Part shown: one piece after another, positions 1 to 10,067 of the stretch
Layout of the letters: every line of letters starts with the position of its first letter
Numbering within the stretch: the first letter of the stretch is position 1
Notes under the pieces: generated by a model
The model's database searches: none
What the model was told of the DNA's origin: nothing
What the model saw: the letters and a program-made list of their open reading frames with translations, nothing else
NCBI GenBank assembly: GCA_026391125.1
Contig: JAPLEO010000060.1
Location: 1 to 64,000, forward strand
Reading direction: 5' to 3'
DNA: 64,000 nt
Source of the DNA: Bacteroidota bacterium
GTDB taxonomy: Bacteria; Bacteroidota; Bacteroidia; Chitinophagales; Chitinophagaceae
Made by a program: the position numbers and the translations under genes

Positions 1-136
1 GTGGACCCAAACTTTTGCCGCCAGCTTCCTTCAGATTCCAATTCGCATTGGACACCCTTGCTCTTGGCTAATACTTCCCACTGCATAGGCGTATTCGGGA
101 CTTTCACCCTAGAGTGCGTACACATGCTTGGCGCAC
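1..136 (-). mobile_element. 5' end (domain I) of a group II intron, bacterial class C-like, running off the left edge
   Basis: The reverse complement begins GTGCGCCAAGCATGTG and contains GGGTGAAAGTCCCGAA, TTAGCCAAGAGCAAGGGTGTCC and GGAATCTGAAGGAAGCTGGCGGCAAA. These match remembered 5' domain I sequence of class C group II introns. Any ORF and the 3' end lie outside the window. Confidence 0.85.
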
Positions 137-143
137 AACGATT

Positions 144-171
144 AACCCTGAGCTGCGCTCAGGGTTTTTTT
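144..171 (+). terminator. Intrinsic terminator next to the intron 5' end
   Basis: AACCCTGAGC-TGC-GCTCAGGGTT followed by T-tract on + strand. Confidence 0.8.
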
Positions 172-190
172 ATGCTATAAACTTGCCCTA

Positions 191-218
191 AAGAAAAATC
201 CCAGGTATGCCTGGGATT
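191..218 (-). terminator. Likely terminator for the GH13 gene
   Basis: AATCCCAGG-CATA-CCTGGGATT followed by TTTTC on the minus strand. Confidence 0.7.
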
Positions 219-243
219 AATACATTGTCACATAACGATTGAT

Positions 244-282
244 TGTCCACTTTTCACTTTTATCTTTTATCTTTTATCTTTA
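244..282 (-). repeat. Heptad-periodic tract, (CACTTTT)2(ATCTTTT)2 on +, downstream of GH13 gene
   Basis: Direct reading; TGTCCACTTTTCACTTTTATCT is also present at 23844-23865. Confidence 0.75.
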
Positions 283-303
283 TTTTTTATCTTCTTCCTC
301 CTT

Positions 304-1575
304 TTAATCCTTCACTTTCTTATAGAGTATGTATTCCCCAGCCTGTAATTCAAACTCTTCTCCGGGCTTGAATTGATACTGAAATCCTGAAAATACATTT
401 TCGAATAAACCATCTAACCAACCATGTTCCACATTAATTTTAATTCTGCCTTTAGTGGATAGGTTTAGGATCACTAAAATACAATCATCACCTGCTTTTC
501 GAATGAATGCTAAAAGTGAATCATCGAAATTGGAAGGCAAAATAAAAGTCTCCCCTTCTGATATGGCTTTATTGCTTTTACAGATATGTAACAGTTTCCG
601 ATAGAAATCTTCCATCTCTAATGGCTTTGACCAATCTATTTCATCTTTATCGAAAAATGCTAATCGCTTTTTATTTGGAATTTCCTGACCACTATAAATT
701 AATGGAAGCCCTTTCCATGTGGCTGAAAAAACAGACCAGGCTTTTGCAAGCGGACCATATTTTTCAACTTCAGTACCATTCCAACTATTTTCATCGTGAT
801 TGGATGTAAAGAATAATTTAATGGCGCGATTGGGATATTGTGAATAATGATGTAGTGTATTCCTGATCTCATGCAAACTAATTTCCTGTTTAGCATGCTT
901 TTCGGTGTGGTGCATCCAATCCCAAGCATAACTAGCATCAAACGCTTGATGGTATGCTGGAACATCGCATTCAGCTAACCAAAATAAGGGCTTGATAGTT
1001 TCACATTCTTTTCGAGCATTGATCCAAAAATCTAATGGAACCAAGTGAGCCATATCGCATCGAAATCCATCAATATTACATTCTCTAACCCAGTATTGCA
1101 TGGCCTTGATCATGGCTTTACGCATGGGCTCTACTGAAAAATTTAAGTCAATCACATCATGCCAGCCATTGATTTCCGTAAACCCTCCTTTCGAATCTTT
1201 CACATACCAATCGGGATGTTCAAAAGTCCAATGATGGTCCCAACCAGTATGATTAGCTACCCAATCGATGATGACTTTAAATCCCAATCGATGTGCTTCT
1301 GTTATTAGATTTTTGAAATCTTTTAATGTTCCAAATTCCGGATTGATACTTGTGTAACTGCTGCAGGCATAATAACTGCCCAACTTTCCTTGACGCACTT
1401 TTTCGCTAATAGGCGTTATTGGCATTAACCAAAGTATTTCAACACCCATCGTTTTCAATCGTGGTAAATGGGTTTCAAATGCGGCGAAACTGCCCTCTTT
1501 TGTATACTGTCGGATATTTACTTCATAAATATTGGACCCACGAGCCCAATCAACAGTGGAAAATTCTTGACTCAT
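304..1575 (-). CDS. Alpha-amylase family glycoside hydrolase (GH13)
   Basis: 423 aa; GFKVIIDWVANHTGWDHHW, DGFRCDMAHLVP and FFTSNHDENSW match GH13 conserved regions. Confidence 0.9.
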   Translation of the reverse strand: MSQEFSTVDWARGSNIYEVNIRQYTKEGSFAAFETHLPRLKTMGVEILWLMPITPISEKVRQGKLGSYYACSSYTSINPEFGTLKDFKNLITEAHRLGFKVIIDWVANHTGWDHHWTFEHPDWYVKDSKGGFTEINGWHDVIDLNFSVEPMRKAMIKAMQYWVRECNIDGFRCDMAHLVPLDFWINARKECETIKPLFWLAECDVPAYHQAFDASYAWDWMHHTEKHAKQEISLHEIRNTLHHYSQYPNRAIKLFFTSNHDENSWNGTEVEKYGPLAKAWSVFSATWKGLPLIYSGQEIPNKKRLAFFDKDEIDWSKPLEMEDFYRKLLHICKSNKAISEGETFILPSNFDDSLLAFIRKAGDDCILVILNLSTKGRIKINVEHGWLDGLFENVFSGFQYQFKPGEEFELQAGEYILYKKVKD

Positions 1576-1616
1576 AATTAACAGATATCCTTACAATGAA
1601 ATAGTTTTATGCTAAT

Positions 1617-2966
1617 ATGGGTACTGCTCATCAGCCAAAACTGGATAGAAAGATAAGTATTTTACAGGCTACTGCAATTAATATGACCGACATGGTGGGC
1701 ATTGGCCCCTTTGTGGTATTAAGTATGGTGGCAGAAATTATGCAAGGCCCCTGGTTTTTGTATGCTTGGATTGCTGGGGCTATTTTATCATTTGTAGACG
1801 CCATGGTTTGGAGTCAGCTGGGCTCAACCTACCCACTTGCAGGTGGAAGCTATAATTTTCTCAAAGAAGGGTTCGGACCAAAATGGGGTAAGCTCATGAG
1901 CTTTTTGTTTGTATGGCAAACAATGATACAAGCACCGCTGGTGATCGCCTCTGCAGCTATTGGCTTTGCTAGTTATTTCAGGTATATCCTTCCATTAAAT
2001 GATTGGCAAGGAAAAATCATGAGTGGAAGCATTGTCATTCTGATCGTTGTAATGTTATACCGAAAAATTGAAGCGATAGGAAAGATCAGTGTAATGCTAT
2101 GGGTAGGAGTATTAATTACGATGGCATGGTTAATTGGAGGTGGCATATATCATGGAAACTTTTTGCAACCCATTATTCATATGAACGATGGATTAAAATT
2201 AGACTATGCATTCGCCACTGCACTTGGATTTGCAAGTGTAAAAACCATCTATAGTTATCTAGGTTACTATAACGTTTGTCACTTAGGCGGAGAGATCATG
2301 CACCCACAAAAAAATATTCCGAAAAGCATGTTCATCTCTATTGTTGGGATTGCAGTATTATATCTAATGATGAATATTAGTGTCGCTTCGGTTTTGCCAT
2401 TAGATCAAATTCAGAAAAGTAAATTTGTGGTAAGTGAATTTGTAGCGGTTTTATTCGGATCAACCGCAGCCAATATCGCTACAATACTTATTTTATGGGT
2501 TGCATTTGCTTCTGTATTCTCCGCAACACTGGGCTATAGTAGAATTCCTTTTGCTGCTGCTAGTGATGGTGCTTTCTTTAAAATATTCGCAAAATTGCAT
2601 CCCACCAAACACTTCCCTTATATGTCCTTATTGGTGCTTGGCTCTGTTGCATTTGTTTTTAGTTTGCTTTTTAAATTGCACGAAGTGATCAGTGCCATAT
2701 TAGCCATGCGTATTTTGATTCAATTTATTGGTCAGGCTATCGGGCTAATTCTTTTGGTAAAACGTAAAGGCAAAGCTCATTTTGCTTGGAAAATGCCACT
2801 CTATCCTTTACCTGCTATTTTAGCAATTCTAATATGGGGATTGGTATTTATATCTACAGGATTTAAAATGATCATGGGCGGATTAATCGTTACCGCACTA
2901 GGAATAGTGGCATTTCTAATTAAGTCTAATAGAAATGAAGAATGGCCTTTTAAGAAATCTGTTTAA
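1617..2966 (+). CDS. APC-family amino acid permease
   Basis: 449 aa multi-TM protein; N-terminal NMTDMVGIGPFVVLSM motif. Confidence 0.85.
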   Translation: MGTAHQPKLDRKISILQATAINMTDMVGIGPFVVLSMVAEIMQGPWFLYAWIAGAILSFVDAMVWSQLGSTYPLAGGSYNFLKEGFGPKWGKLMSFLFVWQTMIQAPLVIASAAIGFASYFRYILPLNDWQGKIMSGSIVILIVVMLYRKIEAIGKISVMLWVGVLITMAWLIGGGIYHGNFLQPIIHMNDGLKLDYAFATALGFASVKTIYSYLGYYNVCHLGGEIMHPQKNIPKSMFISIVGIAVLYLMMNISVASVLPLDQIQKSKFVVSEFVAVLFGSTAANIATILILWVAFASVFSATLGYSRIPFAAASDGAFFKIFAKLHPTKHFPYMSLLVLGSVAFVFSLLFKLHEVISAILAMRILIQFIGQAIGLILLVKRKGKAHFAWKMPLYPLPAILAILIWGLVFISTGFKMIMGGLIVTALGIVAFLIKSNRNEEWPFKKSV

Positions 2967-4680
2967 TTGGTTGCTTAGGTAAGATCTTATAAAAGAGTAA
3001 ACTTAAAACCACAACAGATAAAGCACCTACCACGTTTAGCCATAAAAATCCTAGTCCAATAATTTCATATTTATCCAAAAAGAAAAAGCTGATCACGATC
3101 AATTCACCCAAAATGGCAGCCAAGAATACGGCGTTACCCATGATTTTTTTCAAGTAAAATGCCACCAGAAATATACCCAATATCACTCCATAAAAAAGAG
3201 ATCCTAAAACATTGACCGCTTCAATTAGACTTCCCATGCCTGTTGCAAATTCTGCAGTAATGACACTGAAAATTCCCCAGCCCAAGGTATAGTACTTCGA
3301 CAATTTATATTCCTCTGCACACTGCGCCTGATTAGTGCTATCATAAGCAGTAGTTCTGAATCTAACATGAAAGTCAATCATGGTACAGGATGCCAAGGAA
3401 TTCAATGCCGCAGCAATAGATCCCCATGCAGCCAAAAAGATGATCGCAATTAATAAGCCAACCAATCCTTTGGGTAAAAAGTCGATCACAAATCGAAGGA
3501 AGATATAGTTGGTATCATTGGTATCGTCGTGTGGTAAAGCCTTTTTTAAAACGGCTTTATATTCTTTTTGTGTGGTTGACATTTGTTGTGTCCCCCATTG
3601 CAAACTATCTTTTAAATGTTGATTCCCGGGTAACACATATGCCCTACTCCACTGTTCTTGTTTTACTTGTTGGAGGTTGAATCTATTTTCAACCAATTGA
3701 AGTGAATCTTTATAAGAAGTGCTATTAGCTTTTTCAACTACTGCCTTATTAAAAAAAACAGGAGCAGGATTAAATTGATAAAAAGTAAAAAGCATGGCAC
3801 CCAACAATAAGATCATAAATTGCATCGGCACTTTCACCAAACCATTCATTAACAAGCCCACCTTACTCTCGGTACTATCTTTTGCGGTTAAATATCTACC
3901 AACCTGCGATTGATCAGTTCCAAAATATGATAGTGCCAGAAAGAATCCTCCAATGATTCCACTGATAATGTTATATCGATCTTTCCAATCAAATCCTTTT
4001 TCAGTAAACCCTGTTGTAATCACATTTAATTTACCGGAAGCCCCACTAACTTTTAGTGCATCAGTAAAACCAACACCAGCAGGTAAATAATGTACAATCA
4101 GAAATCCTGCTACAAACATGCCAATAAAAATGATGAGCATCTGTAATTGTTGTGTATAGGCAACTGCCTTTGCACCACCACTTACCGTATAAATGATCAA
4201 CAACCCTCCCATTACAATATTTGTATAGAAAATATCCCAACCTAATAATGAGGAAAGAATAATGGAAGGAGCATAAATGCTGATTCCTGTTGATAATCCC
4301 CTAGAAATTAAAAATAAAGAAGAAGTAAAAACCCTTGTTTTGATATCAAACCTGTTTTCTAAAAACTCGTAAGCTGTAAACACTTTTAGTTTATGAAAAA
4401 GAGGAACAAAGCTGATCGATAAGATCACCATGGCGATGGGTAATCCAAAATAGTATTGCACGAAACGCATCCCATCAGTGAATGCCTGACCAGGTGCAGA
4501 TAAAAATGTGATCGCACTTGCTTGTGTGCCCATGATACTTAGTAGTACCAAATACCAAGGCATACTTCGATTGCTTAGAAAATAACCTTCTAAACTTTTT
4601 GAAGTACGACTCTTATACAGACCATAGGTAATGATCCCCAATAAGGTAACAATTAATACTATCCAATCTAGTTTACTCAT
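2950..4680 (-). CDS. Sodium:solute symporter (SSS family)
   Basis: 576 aa multi-TM; YFLSNRSMPWYLVLLSIMGTQASAITFLSAPG and YFGTDQSQVGRYLTAK are SSS-like. Confidence 0.88.
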   Translation of the reverse strand: MSKLDWIVLIVTLLGIITYGLYKSRTSKSLEGYFLSNRSMPWYLVLLSIMGTQASAITFLSAPGQAFTDGMRFVQYYFGLPIAMVILSISFVPLFHKLKVFTAYEFLENRFDIKTRVFTSSLFLISRGLSTGISIYAPSIILSSLLGWDIFYTNIVMGGLLIIYTVSGGAKAVAYTQQLQMLIIFIGMFVAGFLIVHYLPAGVGFTDALKVSGASGKLNVITTGFTEKGFDWKDRYNIISGIIGGFFLALSYFGTDQSQVGRYLTAKDSTESKVGLLMNGLVKVPMQFMILLLGAMLFTFYQFNPAPVFFNKAVVEKANSTSYKDSLQLVENRFNLQQVKQEQWSRAYVLPGNQHLKDSLQWGTQQMSTTQKEYKAVLKKALPHDDTNDTNYIFLRFVIDFLPKGLVGLLIAIIFLAAWGSIAAALNSLASCTMIDFHVRFRTTAYDSTNQAQCAEEYKLSKYYTLGWGIFSVITAEFATGMGSLIEAVNVLGSLFYGVILGIFLVAFYLKKIMGNAVFLAAILGELIVISFFFLDKYEIIGLGFLWLNVVGALSVVVLSLLFYKILPKQPIKQIS

Positions 4681-4796
4681 GCAAAGTATTTAGTAAACCA
4701 TGTGAAAAATACAATTAGCATTGCCAATACAAAAAGTACTAACAGGTACCAGCGCGACCAACTGGAGAAAACAGGTATTTTGTTTTTTTGATCCAT
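4677..4796 (-). CDS. 39-aa single-TM protein upstream of the symporter
   Basis: Translation MDQKNKIPVFSSWSRWYLLVLFVLAMLIVFFTWFTKYFA*; its TGA overlaps the symporter ATG (ATGA). Below the ORF-track length cut-off. Confidence 0.75.
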   Translation of the reverse strand: MDQKNKIPVFSSWSRWYLLVLFVLAMLIVFFTWFTKYFA

Positions 4797-4948
4797 TATT
4801 CTTTGTTGCTTAATAATCCCCCCGCCAAAACCCCAATGGCAAGTCCTATTACGAGACCGATCTTTACATTCTTAAGTAATAAACCAATTCCAAATGCGAT
4901 TAAAATAAGTGTGATTGCCCCAATTTTTTTTCTTGGTTTATGACTCAT
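4796..4948 (-). CDS. 50-aa small membrane protein
   Basis: Translation MSHKPRKKIGAITLILIAFGIGLLLKNVKIGLVIGLAIGVLAGGLLSNKE*; its TAA overlaps the next ATG (TAATG), and its start is 2 nt after the upstream stop. Confidence 0.75.
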   Translation of the reverse strand: MSHKPRKKIGAITLILIAFGIGLLLKNVKIGLVIGLAIGVLAGGLLSNKE

Positions 4949-4950
4949 TG

Positions 4951-7509
4951 TTATTTGTTTTTGGGAATTGCAATCAGGTTAGCCAATAGTTTGTATGCCC
5001 CAGGATTGCCTGCCGGTAATTGTCTAAACAAAACCAAACTCACATATGCAAAATTTCCTTTGCCATACTTTGCAATTGCCAAACTGCCATTGCCTGGTTT
5101 CTCTCCTGTATCATTCATGCCCAAGGGCAATTCGTAATGCGCGTCTAGCTGTTCTGCCTGATACGTGCTTCTTTCCTGAATCCAATTATCAAAATCTTTT
5201 TGAACAATTTTATTTGGGTAATTCAATACAGAATGTTCTGGTAATAGAAAATTAACAGCTGCATTTTCTTCTGTAACTCTTGAACCGGAATTAACCATAA
5301 ATGGATAAGGACCAACTTTGATTTTCTTCAATCCGATCTGATTACTTTTTAAATATTGTACTATTAAATTTCCGCCGTTCTCTACATACCGATTGAAAAC
5401 ATCGTTTTTATTACTGAGCCATTCATATACATTGTAAGCCCTAATGCCCATTACAATGGCATCAAACTCTTTTAACTTTTCGTCTGTAATATCTGCTTCG
5501 TGTAAATATTGTAGATCATAGCCTAATTGCAGAATGGCATCAGGTACTTTATCTCCAGCACCGGTAACATAACCAACTTTTTTTCCTGACACTTTTACTT
5601 CATCTGTAATTAGCGTAGCATTGTTTTGAAAGAAGTAATGAATTGCAGGAATATGATCATATTTAATAGCGCGTAAGAAGGAAGTATAAATATGTTTTTT
5701 ATTATTGACTAGTGTACTTACTTCTGCAACAACACTTGAATCCAAATCTTTATTGAATTCTTTTGGCATGGTAATGCTCTCTGCAAAAACTTTGCCTGTT
5801 TCAAAATCAATGATGGTATCTTTTGAATAAATACTATTGACTCCCTGCTTCAACTGAATGGTCACAGGTACTTGCTTTGCAGTGAAATTAGACTTGTATT
5901 GTAATTGCAATTTTGGTTTTGCAATTTGTTTTTTTCCAGATACCACATTTGTCAATACCACATCAGGAGTTAAAGAAACAATGATCGGGGTGATTACAAT
6001 ATATGGTTGATACAGTTCTCCTTTAACAGGATCAACGTACTTATATTGAACAGGTTTTTGATCAGTAAAACTTACTCCGTTAATGGAGAAACTAAATGTG
6101 GCAAAGTAGGCGGCTTTATTTTCATCCTGTCCGATTAGCATTTGATCCTCCACATTAAAACTTCCTATTTGATCCTGCTTATTTGCCAACCAGTAAGGCT
6201 GAGTAAGCTTTTTCGAATTCTCAACCGTAAATATTTTATTGAAAGAAATATTTACGTTATTGGCAAGTGGTGCATGCAAAACAGAGTCGAATGAACCATT
6301 CGTAGCATTGTTCATCCAAACCTGATCAAACTGAACCTTCACATCATTTCTTTTATTTACAAAGAAATTGACATTCATTCTCTCACCTAGAACAGCATAC
6401 TCTTCATCGGTGGTTGCTTCAAAAAATAAACCACTACATGCAATGATGAGTTGTTTTACTTCCTCTAATTTCTTGTTTTCCCAATTTGATTTGTTAAGGA
6501 GCTGATGAATATTTTTATATAGATCAACTAAAGCATCGACAGACTTCTCTGGATGTTCAAACTGATACCCTTTTATAATTTGATCGATCTTTTGTGCAAT
6601 GCCTTCTGCGCCTTTGATCCTACCCCAACTAATATCTACCCCATCAGTCAATTCATTTTTTGGTGCATCACCTCCGAGTGGAGTGAAGTATTCAAAGAAG
6701 GGGCCCCTCCTTCTTGGTCTTCCTTCACCCTGACTCTTGTGCATACTTCTAGCTTCACCACCAATTTCACCATAGCTCTTTCCGAGTAGTGGATTATATC
6801 CACCAACATCTATTTTAAACTGATCGTTATTGGTTGTATTGGTTCCACCAAAATTGAAAGTATTCCACAATAATCTTTTTGCCTGCCAAGGTTTAACGCC
6901 ATATTTCAATTGCTCAGGAAAACGAGTAGGATCTGCCGCTGCAGTATAGGCTTCTACTGCAAGAATTGACGATGCAGCATGATGTCCGTGCCCTGCTCTT
7001 GCGTCGCCAGGAAAACGAGCTATAATTACATCGGGTTGGTACTGACGAATTACCCAAACAACATCACTCAATATTTTTTCTTTATCCCAGATCCTTAAAG
7101 CTTCTTGTGCATTCTTGCTGAACCCAAATTCGTAGGCTCTACTAAAGAATTGTTCTGCTCCATCTTGTCTCCTTGCTGCCAACAATTCTTGGGTTCGAAT
7201 GAGGCCAAGATCAATTCCTTGTTCACTGCCTATTAAATTCTGACCACCATCTCCTCTTGTTAAACTCAAATAACCTGTGCGGTACAATTTTTCTTTTGCT
7301 AAATAGGGCAAAAATCCATTATTCTCATCATCTGGATGCGCCGCTATATATAATACACTCCCCAATACGTTTAGCTTTTTTAACTGCATATAAATATCAG
7401 CGCTATTATTGATAACCGGCAGCTGCGCATGCATTTCTGAGCTGCTTATAAAAAGCAATAAAAATAACACTGAGCAAAATCGTAAAGAGAATCTCATAAG
7501 CAAATTCAT
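4951..7509 (-). CDS. PIG-L/LmbE family deacetylase with C-terminal GATase-like domain
   Basis: 852 aa with signal peptide; YIAAHPDDENNG motif; C-terminal GYVTGAGDKVPDAILQLGYDLQYL...FDAIVMGIRAYN...GGNLIVQY. Confidence 0.88.
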   Translation of the reverse strand: MNLLMRFSLRFCSVLFLLLFISSSEMHAQLPVINNSADIYMQLKKLNVLGSVLYIAAHPDDENNGFLPYLAKEKLYRTGYLSLTRGDGGQNLIGSEQGIDLGLIRTQELLAARRQDGAEQFFSRAYEFGFSKNAQEALRIWDKEKILSDVVWVIRQYQPDVIIARFPGDARAGHGHHAASSILAVEAYTAAADPTRFPEQLKYGVKPWQAKRLLWNTFNFGGTNTTNNDQFKIDVGGYNPLLGKSYGEIGGEARSMHKSQGEGRPRRRGPFFEYFTPLGGDAPKNELTDGVDISWGRIKGAEGIAQKIDQIIKGYQFEHPEKSVDALVDLYKNIHQLLNKSNWENKKLEEVKQLIIACSGLFFEATTDEEYAVLGERMNVNFFVNKRNDVKVQFDQVWMNNATNGSFDSVLHAPLANNVNISFNKIFTVENSKKLTQPYWLANKQDQIGSFNVEDQMLIGQDENKAAYFATFSFSINGVSFTDQKPVQYKYVDPVKGELYQPYIVITPIIVSLTPDVVLTNVVSGKKQIAKPKLQLQYKSNFTAKQVPVTIQLKQGVNSIYSKDTIIDFETGKVFAESITMPKEFNKDLDSSVVAEVSTLVNNKKHIYTSFLRAIKYDHIPAIHYFFQNNATLITDEVKVSGKKVGYVTGAGDKVPDAILQLGYDLQYLHEADITDEKLKEFDAIVMGIRAYNVYEWLSNKNDVFNRYVENGGNLIVQYLKSNQIGLKKIKVGPYPFMVNSGSRVTEENAAVNFLLPEHSVLNYPNKIVQKDFDNWIQERSTYQAEQLDAHYELPLGMNDTGEKPGNGSLAIAKYGKGNFAYVSLVLFRQLPAGNPGAYKLLANLIAIPKNK

Positions 7510-7565
7510 TAAGTAGGTAACGAAGATAGTATTCCGAAAATGACTGTTCTAACCGTTCAACAAAA

Positions 7566-10067
7566 TTATTGACCTGCTAAAAATACAGCATTACAGAAAA
7601 GCAATTTGCCGTTTTCCCAGAATTGACGAAACATCAGATTATCAGCCAAATACACTACAGAACCAGCACCCATTTGTTGAACGCCGAATAGTGTACCATC
7701 TTTTAATTTAGATTTTACTTTAATTCCACTAAATCCGGTGACGTATGCATCTTTCTTTAAGACGCCTACGTTCCAACCATCTTTCATAAAATCATAGATA
7801 TTAGAATCCTGTTTTAAAGTATAGTAGAAATCGGGGTATCCAAATGCCAAAGGATGTGTATTATCAAGATCAACTTTATAGATCGCTCCTGGTATTGAAC
7901 CAGTTAGTGCAGTTCTTTCTTGATCTGCAAATTTTTTCAATGCAGCATACTCGCTCTTGTCTTCTTGCTTATCTTCTTTCAACTTAATACCCCAATCTGC
8001 ACCAGCCAACTGATCGGCCGCCGATTCAATAGCTATCAGCTTTCCGCCGCTTTTGACAAAATCTTTCAGCTTATCTGTAGTGGCTTTATCAGTTAAAGTC
8101 TTGTAATTGCCATCGGGCACAATTAAAACTTGATAATTTTTAAGATTGAATCTTCCTAAATCATTGGCATTTACCAATGTTACTGGGTAATCCATTTGTT
8201 GATCAAAGAATTGCCAAATTTCTCCAGCTCCTAAACTTGAGCTTTGCTCTCCACTGATCAATGCCACTTTGGGTGCTGCACTAATCACACGGATATCAGT
8301 AGAACCAAAATCAGCGCCTTTGTCCATTAACCCAGTTTCAACCACAACTGGTTGAACATGGTATTTTTGACAAGCTTCATTAACAATGGCATTCCAATTC
8401 ACGGAAGCATTACTTGTTTTCAAAACAACTAATGTTCCGCGTTCATATTCTTTCCCATTATAGGTAAATGGCAAAGTGGTGTATCGAACTTTCACATTGC
8501 TTTTTAAAAGATGTCCCAATACTTTTGCAGCATTCAATGAAGTATATGGGATCAATAAACCATAGGATGCAGTTTGCACCGTAATCACGGATGCAGGTTT
8601 TACTTCTGTGTTCACTTCCAATTTTTCTTTTACTGCATAGGCTTTGATCCCGTATGCATAAGGCAATGCCCAAGCGGTAATATCATAGGTATTCGAATCG
8701 GTTAATTTGGTTTTTGGCTCCAATAAAACCTTTGCTAGTACTGCATTTGATTGATATGCGCTGACTGCTAGTTGCAATCCCTCATCTACAAATGACTCTT
8801 CTTTACCTGTAAAGTAGTTGTACCCTTTGAAGCTTTTATTACTGATGGATCCTGACTCGATACCATTTTGATCCAACACTTTTTTGATTGCCAATAATTT
8901 ATTCTCATCCTTAGAAGTAAGCACATAAGTCTTATACTCTCCTATTTTACCAGCTTTGCTATCGCTAAAGAACTGTTTGAACTCCTTAACTAAACGTTGT
9001 TGATTTTTAGCGCTCGTTTCAATGGTTGAAATTCCAGTAGTGTAATGATGCATCACCCGATCAGTAAGCGTAAGTGTGTCGCCATTCTTATTGATTATGG
9101 CCAATCCACTGCGAATACCACCTTGTTCAAAAGTCATACCAATCGCACCTTTATAAATGGGATAGGTATCACCATAAGAAGGATATAATAAATCAAATCT
9201 TTCTTTAGTAAAAAAAAGCCATCCATTTTTATCGAAATAGCTAGCATTACTTTTCCCAATAAGGCCTTGAAAATCTCTTTGCCATGGAGTAATTAGCTCA
9301 TGATAGGGCTCCGCTGCTGGAGCAAAATAATAGGGTTGATCAAATCCCTGCTCGTGATAATCTACATGCACTTGTGGAAGCCACTCGTTATATTTTTTTA
9401 ATCGCTGTTGAGATTCAACCTGTGTTTGCCAAGCCCAATCTCTATTTAAATCAAAATTATAATGGTTACTTCTACCCCCTGGCCATGGCTCCACATGTTC
9501 TCTTGCAAGTGGTTCAGGATTTGCATGCATGCCAACCATTGAATTAAACCAGTTCACATAACGATCTCTACCATCGGGATTAATACAAGGATCTAGTATC
9601 ACCACTAAGTTCTTCAACCACTCTTTAGATTGACTGTTTTTAGGATCTACTAATGTATATAAAGTAAGCATCGCTGCTTCAGAAGAAGATGTTTCATTAC
9701 CATGCACATTATAACTCAACCAAACAATTGCTGGCGCATCTGAGATAGATTCTGTTGGTTTGTCTTTTTGCACACCTGCCAGATCCAAATTATTACGACG
9801 AATTGATTCAATTCTTTTCAGATTCTCGGGGCTTGCAATGATGGTGATCAGCAATTCTCTTCCTTCGTTAGTTTCTCCGTATTTCTCCAATTTCATAATA
9901 TCTGGCCTCGCCTGTGCCACTGATTTGAAATATTCTACTACTCGATGATGTCGTGTATACTTAGCTCCCACGGGGTATCCTAAGAACTGAGCCGGCGTCA
10001 GCAGGTCTTGTGCACTTAACAATGTAGACGAAAACAATAAGAAGAAAATTAGACTAAATGGTTTCAT
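7566..10067 (-). CDS. M14-family zinc carboxypeptidase with C-terminal GATase-like domain
   Basis: Start at MKPFSLIFFLLFSSTLLSAQ preferred over the longer ORF; WLSYNVHGNETSSSEA, NPDGRDRYVNWFN, VDYHEQG motifs. Confidence 0.88.
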   Translation of the reverse strand: MKPFSLIFFLLFSSTLLSAQDLLTPAQFLGYPVGAKYTRHHRVVEYFKSVAQARPDIMKLEKYGETNEGRELLITIIASPENLKRIESIRRNNLDLAGVQKDKPTESISDAPAIVWLSYNVHGNETSSSEAAMLTLYTLVDPKNSQSKEWLKNLVVILDPCINPDGRDRYVNWFNSMVGMHANPEPLAREHVEPWPGGRSNHYNFDLNRDWAWQTQVESQQRLKKYNEWLPQVHVDYHEQGFDQPYYFAPAAEPYHELITPWQRDFQGLIGKSNASYFDKNGWLFFTKERFDLLYPSYGDTYPIYKGAIGMTFEQGGIRSGLAIINKNGDTLTLTDRVMHHYTTGISTIETSAKNQQRLVKEFKQFFSDSKAGKIGEYKTYVLTSKDENKLLAIKKVLDQNGIESGSISNKSFKGYNYFTGKEESFVDEGLQLAVSAYQSNAVLAKVLLEPKTKLTDSNTYDITAWALPYAYGIKAYAVKEKLEVNTEVKPASVITVQTASYGLLIPYTSLNAAKVLGHLLKSNVKVRYTTLPFTYNGKEYERGTLVVLKTSNASVNWNAIVNEACQKYHVQPVVVETGLMDKGADFGSTDIRVISAAPKVALISGEQSSSLGAGEIWQFFDQQMDYPVTLVNANDLGRFNLKNYQVLIVPDGNYKTLTDKATTDKLKDFVKSGGKLIAIESAADQLAGADWGIKLKEDKQEDKSEYAALKKFADQERTALTGSIPGAIYKVDLDNTHPLAFGYPDFYYTLKQDSNIYDFMKDGWNVGVLKKDAYVTGFSGIKVKSKLKDGTLFGVQQMGAGSVVYLADNLMFRQFWENGKLLFCNAVFLAGQ

